NCBI GenBank assembly: GCA_041741455.1
Contig: JBGSJZ010000011.1
Span: 1 to 64,000, forward strand
Origin: CALESS01 sp041741455
GTDB lineage: Bacteria; Chloroflexota; Anaerolineae; Anaerolineales; Anaerolineaceae
Direction: 5' to 3'
DNA length: 64,000 nt
The position numbers were made by a program, and so were the translations under genes. Shown here piece by piece: positions 7,052 through 15,006 of the stretch (positions within the stretch are counted from its first letter, which is position 1; every line of letters begins with the position of its first letter). The notes beneath the pieces were generated by a model, which worked only from the letters and a program-made list of their open reading frames with translations, was not told the DNA's origin and did not search any database.

Positions 7052-8866
7052 CTAATCCCCGCCACCCACCCGGGTAATGGTTGGCATGGGGGTATTGGTG
7101 ATGGTTGGCGGTATGGGTGTTGACGTATTCGTAGGCACATACGGTGTTGGCGTCGGCGTTGCCGTACGCGTCAGCGTGCGGGTTGGTGTCAGGGTTATGG
7201 TGGGTGTCCGGGTTGGCGTCGGTGTTGATGTCCGCGTTAGCGTAGGCGTTGGTGTGCGGGTAATTGTGGGCGTTGGCGTGAGGGTGCGTGTCGGCGTGAG
7301 GGTGCGCGTCAGCGTCCTAGTGGGGGTGAGGGTGCGGGTGGGCGTCAACGTAATTGTGGGTGTCAACGTCCGGGTGGGCGTCAGCGTGGGGGTGCGGGTG
7401 ATGGTAGGGGTGAAGGTGCGGGTGGGCGTGCGCGTGATGGTTGGCGTCGCTGTCCGGGTTGGCGTCAGCGTTCGGGTTGGAGTCCAGGTGATGGTTGGTG
7501 TAAAGGTCCGGGTGGACGTCAAAGTGCGCGTCGGCGTCAGGGTGCGTGTGGGCGTTAACGTCCTTGTAGGTGTCCTGGAAGGCGTGAAGGTTGTGGATGG
7601 GGTATAAGTGGTCGTCGCCGTCAGGGTTTGAGTCGGGGTGCGAGAAGGCGTAAAGGTACGGGTTGGCGTGCGGGTACGGGTTGGTGTGCGGGTGATGGTT
7701 GGGCTGCTGGTAGCCGTTCGCGTCTGGGTTGTAGTGGGTGTATAACTCGGTGTAGAAGTAGAGAGCGGTGTATTTGTAATGGTAGAGGTTTTGGTTGGCG
7801 TGCGCGTGGAGGTGGTCGTCAGGGTGGGCGTCAACGTTTCGGTTGGGGTGAGGGTAATGGTCGGCGTATTGGATGGCGTGGGCGTATCCGAAGGGGTGGG
7901 GGTGTAGGTAGAGGTGGGTGTATCTGAAGGTGTAGGCGTATTGGTTGGGGTGAAGGTCCAGATCGGGGCCTGGCCAATGGCGCCGGTCAAGCCGGTCACG
8001 CGGGAGGTGCGGAATTTTTCGACAATGCCCTCGCGTTCAGCCTGGATACGCAAGGTTTGCCACCAACTGGTCATAGTGGGAGTGATCAGGGGGTGGCGGT
8101 AGGTAAGAACAACTTTCACCCGGTTGCCAGGACCGCCGGCATCATCCACGTAGCGGATAATTCCCGTCTGGGTCCAGACATTGTTGGAAAAAGTACCGGA
8201 GGCCACTTCGCAATACATGGGAAAACGGTAACTATCCAGATGGTCGGGATCGTTGGGAGTATAGTACATCAAGTTCGTATCGAACTGGAAGCGGGTGATT
8301 GAACCTTCATCATCTTCAACCCGATTGGAGCAGATGGTGACATTGATAAAACCAGCCTCGCTTGGATTGCCGCGGTGGTCCTGGGTGAAATCCGAGGTTG
8401 TGTAAGCCGTGGTTAAATAATCAAGATAATTACCAGAGACCGTCTCATCCTCATCGAGGGCGATTCCCATGGCCCCAGAGAGGGCTACATCGCGGATCGA
8501 AGGCAGACGAGCCCAGTCTTGCAGTTGATTGGTGAGATCTTCCCAGGTGTTGGCGTAAGGGGAAGTATTGGGAACCCGGCAGTCAATGGTACCATCAGCA
8601 GCATCCGCAGCAGTCAACCCTAAGGCATTCCCGGCTTCATCACAGTAATTTGGGTTGAAATTGCCTGTAACGGCATACCTCACCCCAAAACGGGCTCCAT
8701 TTTCCAACGCCAGCCAGGCTTGCAAAAAACGGCCAAATTCAATTACACCGAAAAGGAGCAGGAGCAAGAGCGGTAACGCCAGGGCAAACTCAACCAAACC
8801 CTGGGCGGGACGCTGCCGGCGTTTGCGGAACATGTGGAAGGCTGTGGTTGGCGGATGAAGGTTCAT
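7052..8866 (-). CDS. TadE-like pilus/surface protein with long Thr-Pro stalk
   Basis: 604 residues. Residues 20-48 are the TadE signature: GLVEFALALPLLLLLLFGVIEFGRF, a short basic N-terminus followed by one hydrophobic helix as in pilin-like proteins processed at the inner membrane. About 250 residues of soluble, Cys-containing domain follow. From about residue 300 to 595 the protein is a repetitive Thr-Pro-Arg/Ile/Leu stalk of dozens of TPT units, which must be extended and could be glycosylated. It is the last gene of the tadE-tadG-tadE set, 25 bp after the TadG-like gene and followed by a terminator. TadE proteins are minor pseudopilins of Flp/Tad pili; the stalk is not part of the usual family and suggests surface display. 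No tadA/B/C/Z genes are in the window. Confidence 0.85.
   Translation of the reverse strand: MNLHPPTTAFHMFRKRRQRPAQGLVEFALALPLLLLLLFGVIEFGRFLQAWLALENGARFGVRYAVTGNFNPNYCDEAGNALGLTAADAADGTIDCRVPNTSPYANTWEDLTNQLQDWARLPSIRDVALSGAMGIALDEDETVSGNYLDYLTTAYTTSDFTQDHRGNPSEAGFINVTICSNRVEDDEGSITRFQFDTNLMYYTPNDPDHLDSYRFPMYCEVASGTFSNNVWTQTGIIRYVDDAGGPGNRVKVVLTYRHPLITPTMTSWWQTLRIQAEREGIVEKFRTSRVTGLTGAIGQAPIWTFTPTNTPTPSDTPTSTYTPTPSDTPTPSNTPTITLTPTETLTPTLTTTSTRTPTKTSTITNTPLSTSTPSYTPTTTQTRTATSSPTITRTPTRTRTPTRTFTPSRTPTQTLTATTTYTPSTTFTPSRTPTRTLTPTRTLTPTRTLTSTRTFTPTITWTPTRTLTPTRTATPTITRTPTRTFTPTITRTPTLTPTRTLTPTITLTPTRTLTPTRTLTRTLTPTRTLTPTPTITRTPTPTLTRTSTPTPTRTPTITLTPTRTLTRTATPTPTPYVPTNTSTPIPPTITNTPMPTITRVGGGD
7077..7960 (-). 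repeat. low-complexity Thr-Pro coding repeat
   Basis: A purine/pyrimidine-biased stretch built from variants of a 6-12 bp unit coding T-P-T-x. It encodes the stalk of the TadE-like protein. Open frames on the other strand here (Val-Gly repeats) are a by-product of the repeat. Such DNA is prone to length change by slippage. Confidence 0.9.
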
Positions 8867-8891
8867 CTCATATCATTCCTGGTGAGAAGGA

Positions 8892-10853
8892 TTATTCCGA
8901 AATCTTGGTATAAATGCGGGATGCAATGTCATCAAAAATTCGACTAAGATCATTCTGGGTGGCAAAATAATACTGGCCACAGGCCTGGTTGCCGGCAGTA
9001 AACCGGCAGGGATCTGGCGAGTCCCGGAAAGGATCATCACCCACCCAGGCGATATAACGGAGTAATTTTTCTCCAGATCCATTCGGTGAAACATTTAAAC
9101 CAACACTATAAATAGCGACTTCATTTTCGCGGACGGTTGAGTCCGCAATATCACGGGCATAATCCACCACGCTATAAAGTTGGACACTATCGGGATCACT
9201 ACCCACCCAAATCTTCGTTGAATCGGAGGGGCAGTCTGCCTGGTGCAAATAGAGATCATCCGGATCGTTGGCTTCGGTTTCATACAGGCAATAGCGCGGG
9301 GTGTAATCAGGATCTTTGCACCAATCCGGACCCAACCAAAAATCTTCACCCAGTTCCGAATTACAGAAGCCATTCGGGAAGGAAGAATGGACAACGCCGC
9401 CAGTATTTGGGGTATCCCCAAGCAGGAATGTATCGTCAGGACCAGCCGTATCACTCAGGTTGGCATCGCCATCCGAGAGAAAGACAATCACCCAGACTGC
9501 TCCCGGACGACCATTAGCCTTTAATTCGTTGGAGGCCATGCGCAAACCGCAACCAGTACAGGTGGAAAGCGGAGAGATGGAAGGAAAATTGGGAGCGTAA
9601 TAGGCAACATATCCGTTAAAGTAATCTTGAATGGAGGTGGTGTCATTGGAACTGTACTCACCATCACCATCCCAATCGTATGAATCCAACAGGTTATCCT
9701 CGTCACAGGGCACACCGCCCCAGTTATGGGGGTCTGAATCTGCACCCGGAATATCTTTGCCAGGATCGTTGGATGGATTGGAATCCCACCAACGATCGGC
9801 CATGATGGTGTTATAGGTCATTGAATCCATTGCACCTGGATCCGGGCAAGTGTAACCCAAAACATCGGGGTTGTCATAGTCCCGTCCATCCCCGTCTCGA
9901 TCCTCCGGATTAACCGGGTTAAAAAGAAATTCACGAGTTTTAATATATTCTCCGCTGCCTTCGTCGTAGGTCCATTGATCCAACCATTTGGACCAGATGC
10001 GATAGACATACGGGTCATCGTGCAATCTTACATTGTTCCACAATAAGTTTTGGGCTTCATTCAGGTTATCGGTCAAATCGAAAGTCACCCGGGCTTGAGA
10101 GTCGAAGGTGATGACACTTACCCGGTCATAACCGGCATAAAGTGTGTTCTGGATCAGTTTTGAGGCCGCATCTTTGGCATTCCAGAGCGGTTGACAAGCA
10201 CCTGTACTGCTATCCCGGTTTAAAGAAAGAGGATTGCAGGTTTGATCAGGATTGTAACTCTGGGAAGGATTGTATGAGGAGCTGAGGTAGCCCATCGATT
10301 CGGAAACATCCAGAACGATGACCAGGTCAACCGGGGCAGCTTCTGCAATGGAAAAGGAAGTCAGTGGAAAATTTGTAAAACCCAGCAGGCTGAGAAAGTA
10401 CAAAGGAGAGGTGATCTCAGCCTGGACAAAGACAAGTTTGCGGGGTGGCTCAGAGGAAGTTGGGCAGCGATCAAAGAAATCCGGAGAAATGGTGGCTAAA
10501 TCGGCATCTGTCTCGCCGTCACCATCTCCATCACAAATATGCACTTCAAGATCTACGGTAGACATATCCATATTCTGCAGGCGGAGTACTTCTTCCGCGG
10601 CATGAAACATGCCATCAATACTTTCGCCACGTTTGAAATTGTTGGCTGCCGAAACAGCAGCAGAGTCAATGGCTCGCTTTAACTGACCGTATGAAGCGTA
10701 AACCGATCCTGCATCCACAGCCAAGCCAATAAAGAACAGCATAACCAGGATGGTTACTGCAAAAATGACCAACACTTGGCCTCTTGTACGTTGGTTAGTT
10801 CGAGGGTGTGGGTGTGGGTTGGGCTGCTGGGAGGGACATGATTGTATAGGCAT
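8892..10853 (-). CDS. TadG-like protein with von Willebrand A domain
   Basis: 653 residues. Residues 22-48 hold the TadG N-terminal signature (TRGQVLVIFAVTILVMLFFIGL, then AVDAGSVYASYGQLKRAIDSAA), one membrane helix with a pilin-like character. From about residue 175 there is a vWA domain with the MIDAS motif DVSES at 182-186 (VDLVIVLDVSESMG). It contains long inserts rich in Asp and Asn (DGDGRDYDNPD, DWDGDGEYSSND) that look like calcium-binding loops. The protein ends in a helix DIASRIYTKISE. TadG proteins act in Tad pilus assembly or adhesion outside the membrane. The ATG at 10853 lies inside the end of the upstream TadE gene, a 59-bp overlap in another frame; no later start would keep the membrane helix intact, so the overlap is accepted. 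Confidence 0.88.
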   Translation of the reverse strand: MPIQSCPSQQPNPHPHPRTNQRTRGQVLVIFAVTILVMLFFIGLAVDAGSVYASYGQLKRAIDSAAVSAANNFKRGESIDGMFHAAEEVLRLQNMDMSTVDLEVHICDGDGDGETDADLATISPDFFDRCPTSSEPPRKLVFVQAEITSPLYFLSLLGFTNFPLTSFSIAEAAPVDLVIVLDVSESMGYLSSSYNPSQSYNPDQTCNPLSLNRDSSTGACQPLWNAKDAASKLIQNTLYAGYDRVSVITFDSQARVTFDLTDNLNEAQNLLWNNVRLHDDPYVYRIWSKWLDQWTYDEGSGEYIKTREFLFNPVNPEDRDGDGRDYDNPDVLGYTCPDPGAMDSMTYNTIMADRWWDSNPSNDPGKDIPGADSDPHNWGGVPCDEDNLLDSYDWDGDGEYSSNDTTSIQDYFNGYVAYYAPNFPSISPLSTCTGCGLRMASNELKANGRPGAVWVIVFLSDGDANLSDTAGPDDTFLLGDTPNTGGVVHSSFPNGFCNSELGEDFWLGPDWCKDPDYTPRYCLYETEANDPDDLYLHQADCPSDSTKIWVGSDPDSVQLYSVVDYARDIADSTVRENEVAIYSVGLNVSPNGSGEKLLRYIAWVGDDPFRDSPDPCRFTAGNQACGQYYFATQNDLSRIFDDIASRIYTKISE

Positions 10854-11550
10854 GGATTTGAATTGGGTTCCCTATAAAATCGGATATGATGGGTATTCCC
10901 AAAACCTGGGAATGACAATAATAGGCCTCAATGGCCACGTATCCTCGATTCGTTGAGAGGTCGGCAGAAGACGATAAGAGCGCTTGCACCCGTGCAGAAG
11001 TATAGTAAGGTGATGACCTTACTACTTCTCCATCGCAATTTCTTGTCCAGTTAGCGTTACTGCCAGTATTGAGATCATGATCAGAGAGCGCCCAGGGTGG
11101 GGAAGAAGGATGAACTGCAGACACCTGACCACTCTTTGTAATCGTAAAAGCGGTAATAATGACATCATCTGTGGTTGAATCAACCAAAATGTAAGGATTT
11201 AATCCACCACAAAAAGCAGGATCTCCGGTACAGGCGGATGAATCTATGGGGGGAGCAAAGATGCAGGCACTGCTGTAGTAAAAATTATACGATGTAGGAT
11301 CACTGCAATTGGGAGAGACAGAAAACGGGGCAAATGGATCACGAACTGAGGCAAAGCGGGCCGCTTCGCGGGTCAGGTCGAGCAGATCCAAATAGCGGCC
11401 GACAAAGACGGTTACTTCCACCAGGCCTAGCAACATAATCAGGATGATCGGTAAAATAACTGCCAACTCCAAAAAGGACTGACTCGAATGGCGACGCGCC
11501 AGACCTGGAGCAGATAGATTATTATGGATCACACCTTTGAATAGCCTCAT
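10795..11550 (-). CDS. TadE-like protein
   Basis: 251 residues. Residues 20-50 match TadE: SQSFLELAVILPIILIMLLG followed by VEVTVFVGRYLDLLDLTREAARFA. The remaining part is an extracytoplasmic domain with several Cys (for example in VSPNCSDPTSYNFYYSSACIF) that could form disulfides. It ends in a short PTPTPSN tail, a reduced form of the stalk on the third gene. It is the first gene of the Tad set, and its end overlaps the TadG-like gene by 59 bp. A long upstream leader (about 190 nt) with an attenuator-like structure separates it from its probable promoter. Confidence 0.85.
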   Translation of the reverse strand: MRLFKGVIHNNLSAPGLARRHSSQSFLELAVILPIILIMLLGLVEVTVFVGRYLDLLDLTREAARFASVRDPFAPFSVSPNCSDPTSYNFYYSSACIFAPPIDSSACTGDPAFCGGLNPYILVDSTTDDVIITAFTITKSGQVSAVHPSSPPWALSDHDLNTGSNANWTRNCDGEVVRSSPYYTSARVQALLSSSADLSTNRGYVAIEAYYCHSQVLGIPIISDFIGNPIQIHAYTIMSLPAAQPTPTPSN

Positions 11551-11642
11551 TAATCACCACATACCAGGAGATAATTCATCTTGAAACCAGTTCCTTCACC
11601 CATGTTGATCAAATTCTGCTTATGGGCAAGCACAAAAATGAA

Positions 11643-11730
11643 GGATTAAAAACCCTGTTCTTGATTTACCTGATAATTTCCTTCGAATGTCTTAAGGTTT
11701 GGTTAAATAAACCAATTCTTCGAGAACAGG
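11643..11730 (-). promoter_or_regulatory. structured 5' leader of the Tad operon, attenuator-like
   Basis: On the minus strand CCTGTTCT (11723-11730) pairs with AGAACAGG (11654-11661), followed by GTTTTTAAT, a terminator-like end. Inside this outer stem, TTGGTT and AACCAA form a second hairpin and CGAA/TTCG a third pairing. The arrangement sits between the promoter and tadE. It could be an attenuator; no known riboswitch consensus was recognised. Confidence 0.4.
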
Positions 11731-11747
11731 TCGATTCAGTCAATTGC

Positions 11748-11756
11748 AGTATAGCA
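11748..11756 (-). promoter_or_regulatory. extended -10 promoter for the Tad operon
   Basis: TGCTATACT on the minus strand, an extended -10 element. The predicted start is about 190 nt before the first TadE gene. A good -35 was not identified. Confidence 0.5.
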
Positions 11757-12249
11757 CGATAACAATCTTCATTGACTAACATTTTTGATAAGTAAAGTAA
11801 AAATCCCCGATTTTTTGTAAGGTGTGATCAACCCAGAAGATGAATTTGAACCAGATAAAAAAAGGGGCGGTGGAAGTCGCCTGACGGGGCGATCCTGGTT
11901 TTGGCCGGGCTCAGGGGGTTTGGGGTGGGGAATTGCAATAAGCTGTTACCCGGGTCATCAACAGGGATCTCTTCCGAACCGCCACGCTTACTATACCAAA
12001 ATAACTATTTTGATACAACCTGTGAAGCCGTAATGTTGGCGGGATTCGGTTTTCAAAATTGTTAGCCAGGCAGCATTTGGCTTAACAATTATTCTCATGC
12101 TCGAAATGGCTGCTCGTACACCTGGAAGTGTAGTTCACACAAACGATGCCCTTAGGCTGAGCGAAGCGATCATGAAGCAACTAAAAGTAGCATGGAGATC
12201 CTTGACTGCTTTCAGGATGAAGAAACATCAAATAAGGAGATTAAAGGAA
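11757..12249. other. intergenic stretch with a hairpin and a dispersed repeat
   Basis: No convincing gene. It contains an imperfect hairpin (AATTGTTAGCCA with TGGCTTAACAATT, 12057-12090) and one copy of the dispersed repeat at 12156-12238. The small open frame running through the repeat is not considered coding. Confidence 0.5.
12156..12238 (+). repeat. dispersed intergenic repeat, copy A
   Basis: About 80 bp that shares GCTGAGCG, then TGGAGATCCTT, then TTCAGGATGA and CATCAAATAAGGA with the inverted copy at 39247-39323. The copies differ by small gaps and substitutions. This type of GCTGAGCG...GGATGA element looks like a miniature dispersed repeat. Confidence 0.75.
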
Positions 12250-12273
12250 ACAAGCCGCGTTCAGGCGGCTTGT
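12250..12273 (-). terminator. terminator hairpin after the helix-hairpin-helix gene
   Basis: A perfect 9-bp stem ACAAGCCGC / GCGGCTTGT with a 6-nt loop, followed on the minus strand by TTTCCTTTAA. It lies 60 bp downstream of the gene ending at 12333. Confidence 0.6.
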
Positions 12274-12332
12274 AACCATTTGACAGAGAAAATTCCGACT
12301 TCCTTGAAAGCCGGTTTTAGGAATTGTGTGGT

Positions 12333-12737
12333 TTAATATTGAATCATCCGTTCAAGCTTCTTGGCCTGTTCAACCCAGCTGACAACCTGGGCGAGCACGG
12401 GTAGTTGGCGGACAAGTTTCTTGGCAGCGTTGACTTCAACCATCTTTGCCAGCAGGTTTTCCGGCTTGCGCTGGGCAAGTTCGACCACAGTATCCACACC
12501 AGCTTCTTCCAACAGGTCGGAATACTCTTCACCAACGCCCTTGATACGAAACAAATCCACATGGTTGACCCATTCCAGGATCAACTTCTCGGCAATGCCA
12601 GATTTCTCGGCAAGCTCTTTGCGACCCTTGGGCGTGGCACCCATTTTGAGCAGGGCTTCAGCCGTGAGGACGCCTGCTTCGACTAACTTGGCGGCATACG
12701 TCCCGCCGATACCTTCAACAACAGTCAACTTTGTCAT
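12333..12737 (-). CDS. DUF4332-like helix-hairpin-helix protein
   Basis: 134 residues from the second of two adjacent ATGs; GGAGG lies 5 nt before it, which decides this start, and a longer frame would run back into the preceding gene. The sequence has two helix-hairpin-helix units: VVEGIGGTYAAKLVEAGV near the start and RIKGVGEEYSDLLEEAGVDTV in the middle, each with the Gly-Ile/Val-Gly turn. This is the pattern of DUF4332 proteins, related to the HhH repeats of DNA-binding proteins. The function is unknown; non-specific DNA binding is possible. It follows a small helical protein gene by 16 bp, so both are probably one operon. Confidence 0.8.
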   Translation of the reverse strand: MTKLTVVEGIGGTYAAKLVEAGVLTAEALLKMGATPKGRKELAEKSGIAEKLILEWVNHVDLFRIKGVGEEYSDLLEEAGVDTVVELAQRKPENLLAKMVEVNAAKKLVRQLPVLAQVVSWVEQAKKLERMIQY

Positions 12738-12753
12738 CATTTCCTCCAGTGAG

Positions 12754-12954
12754 TTATTTCTTGCCGCCGAGGAGATTGCCCAATCCACCAGCGATACCTG
12801 ATCCGCCTTCACCCTTCAGAATTCCGTCGAGTTGCCCGGCAATTGGGGCAGGCAGTTTTGTCTTCAGAAAACCGATCACGGTTTCAATTGCTTTTTTAGC
12901 CTGTTCTTCAGAGATACCCGTTTTCTTGACTACCAGTTTGATGAGTTCATCCAT
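12754..12954 (-). CDS. small helical protein with Gly-rich tail (DUF2267-like)
   Basis: 66 residues. The first 45 residues form two predicted amphipathic helices (MDELIKLVVKKTGISEEQ, then KKAIETVIGFLKTKLP and PIAGQLDGIL), a pattern like one half of DUF2267. The tail GGSGIAGGLGNLLGGKK is glycine rich and flexible. A clear GGGAG ribosome binding site precedes the ATG. It is the first gene of a two-gene unit with the DUF4332-like protein. The function is not known. Confidence 0.65.
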   Translation of the reverse strand: MDELIKLVVKKTGISEEQAKKAIETVIGFLKTKLPAPIAGQLDGILKGEGGSGIAGGLGNLLGGKK

Positions 12955-13028
12955 CGATTTTTCTCCCTTGTTATGCTAATTGTCAATAATTATACCTTGA
13001 TTATTCCACTGAAATGAGAATTTAGCCA

Positions 13029-14981
13029 CTAATCCATCATTTTCAGAATGGAAAATCCATAGGCTGCCAATTCGATGTTCTCTTTTCCCAGAAGTTGACC
13101 GGTGAAGAGATTAACAAAAGCCGCGCCCTGGCCATAGACCCGTAACAGGTTGGCAGGCAGGTTACAGGTTAGTTCGCTGAAGTTCGCCAGGATCAGCGCC
13201 CGTTGTCCATGGTGGTGGCGGATGAAGCCCAGGACGCGTTCATCCCCGCAATCGATCATCTGGATCTCCTGGCCGGCAAAGACCGGGTTATTCTTGCGAA
13301 TGGCAATGATCTGCTGCAAGCCGGAGAAGATCCGGCCTTCCGGGTAGGCAATGTCCTGGCGCAGGGCATAGCGGGAGGGATCAGCGGATGGGCGGTGCAC
13401 CCAGCGACTGTCATGGGTCTTGGTCGGGTCGTGGCGGTAGGTGTAATCGTTCAAGGTGCCTATTTCATCGCCCAGATAGAGCAGAGGCACTCCTCCTATG
13501 GTCAGGATGATGCTGTGAATGAGCAGAATGCGACGAATGGCAAGGTCGACCTCTGCGCTGGTTTCTTCAGCCAGGGCTTTTTCAAGACCGGCCAGCGAAG
13601 CGCAGGTGCCGGAGATACGGCAATCCCCGGTCTTTGGATTCTCCTGGAAGGGCAGACCACGCCCAAAGGAGCCAGGAAAGCGACCGGTGTAGAAAGCGTT
13701 GAGAAATTGGCGGTGACCGAAGCCATCCAACCATAGATGCCCCGCATCTTCATCGGAAAACGTCCAGCCGATATCGTCGTGACAGCGGACGTAGTTAACC
13801 CAGCCGCAGCCAGGGGTGGTGGCAAAACGGGTGGAAAGGGAATAGTTGAGCAAGGTAACCTTGCGCGTCGCCAATGATTCCCAGAGCAGCGCCATCAGCA
13901 GCGGGTTATAAGAGATCTGGCATTCCTCCGGATGGATGTAACGGGCGACTTCATCCGGATGAACAATCGCTTCCGACTTGAAGATCAGCGCTGGTGCGGC
14001 AATGCGGGCGACGGCGTTAAAAGCCTGGATGATGGCGTGGGCTTCCGGCAGGTTCTCGCAAACCGTGCCGATTTGTTTCCAGATGAAGGCTACTGCATCC
14101 AGGCGCAGCACTTCCACCCCGGCATTGGCCAGGGACAGCATTTCTTCGGCCATGCGGGTGAAGACTGCCGGGTTGCGGTAATTCAAATCCCATTGGTAGG
14201 AGTGGAAGGTGGTCCAGACCCAGCCGCCAGCTTCTTCAAAGAAAGTAAAAGCGCCAGGGTGCTCATCCGGGAAGATTTCACGCAGGGTGAGTTCATAGGC
14301 ATCCGGCTGGCTGCGGTCCGGAAAGATCAAGTAATAATCCCGGCATTCCGGGTCGCCGGAGCAGGCGCGCTTTGCCCACTCATGTTCATTGGAGGTATGG
14401 TTGAAGACAAAATCGAGCACCAGGCTGATATCGTTCTGGCGCAATTCGGCTGCCAGATCCGTCAAGTCAGCCATGCTGCCCAGGCGTGGGTCGACCTCGC
14501 GATAGCTGGAAATGGCATATCCGCCATCGTTTTCACCCTGCGGGCAGCGGAAGAGCGGCATCAGGTGCAGATAAGTCAGCCCCAATTCCTTGAAGTAAGG
14601 GATAGAGTGCCGAATTCCAGCCAGATCCCCGGCAAACAGATCTACATAACAGACGCCTCCCAGCATTTGGTTGGAGAGGAACCAATCCGGCCGGGCTTCT
14701 CTTTCCGTATCCAGGGCTTTCAGGCTGGTTGAACGTTCGAACCAGGATTGCAGGAGACTGGCCAGTAATTCTTCGAGGTGGTAGTAGAAATCGTATTGTG
14801 TCCCGTACAGGCTTTTTAACAATAGGAAAAGGCGCGGAAAATGTTGCTGCAGGCGGGTGTGAAAGGAACCCCAGTCGCCTGGATGGGCAGAGATGGCTGA
14901 GGCGAAGCGCTGCTGCAAACGGGGCAGGAGGCGTTTGAGGGTCAGATGGGCTGGATCAAGGGGTGAAATCTTTATCGACAT
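13029..14981 (-). CDS. amylosucrase-like GH13 glycosyltransferase
   Basis: 650 residues, the usual length of amylosucrases. The N-terminal 90 residues are helical, then the GH13 barrel starts with LGGVCYVDLFAGDLAGIRHSIPYFKELGLTYLHLMPL. The catalytic residues are visible: nucleophile Asp in VLRLDAVAF (about residue 293), acid/base Glu in FKSEAIV (about 335), and the third Asp in VRCHDDIGW (about 402). The C-terminal beta domain ends near AAYGFSILKMMD. Amylosucrases build alpha-1,4-glucan from sucrose, releasing fructose; related enzymes hydrolyse or isomerise sucrose. It has no signal peptide, so it acts on imported sugar. A GGGAG site precedes the ATG. An alcohol dehydrogenase gene follows the same strand upstream but separated by 25 bp, so the two may be cotranscribed. 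Confidence 0.88.
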   Translation of the reverse strand: MSIKISPLDPAHLTLKRLLPRLQQRFASAISAHPGDWGSFHTRLQQHFPRLFLLLKSLYGTQYDFYYHLEELLASLLQSWFERSTSLKALDTEREARPDWFLSNQMLGGVCYVDLFAGDLAGIRHSIPYFKELGLTYLHLMPLFRCPQGENDGGYAISSYREVDPRLGSMADLTDLAAELRQNDISLVLDFVFNHTSNEHEWAKRACSGDPECRDYYLIFPDRSQPDAYELTLREIFPDEHPGAFTFFEEAGGWVWTTFHSYQWDLNYRNPAVFTRMAEEMLSLANAGVEVLRLDAVAFIWKQIGTVCENLPEAHAIIQAFNAVARIAAPALIFKSEAIVHPDEVARYIHPEECQISYNPLLMALLWESLATRKVTLLNYSLSTRFATTPGCGWVNYVRCHDDIGWTFSDEDAGHLWLDGFGHRQFLNAFYTGRFPGSFGRGLPFQENPKTGDCRISGTCASLAGLEKALAEETSAEVDLAIRRILLIHSIILTIGGVPLLYLGDEIGTLNDYTYRHDPTKTHDSRWVHRPSADPSRYALRQDIAYPEGRIFSGLQQIIAIRKNNPVFAGQEIQMIDCGDERVLGFIRHHHGQRALILANFSELTCNLPANLLRVYGQGAAFVNLFTGQLLGKENIELAAYGFSILKMMD

Positions 14982-15006
14982 GGTTTCTCCCTGGGAGACG
15001 GAATGA

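Noticed and set aside
7077..7607. Plus-strand open frame encoding Val-Gly repeats opposite the TadE stalk
   Set aside because: It is the antisense image of the Thr-Pro repeat; no ribosome binding site, and the composition follows from the repeat.
12097..12336. Small plus-strand open frame with a start in the intergenic stretch
   Set aside because: It runs through the dispersed repeat and a terminator hairpin, and its similarity to the minus-strand frame at 39002-39334 is explained by the repeat itself.
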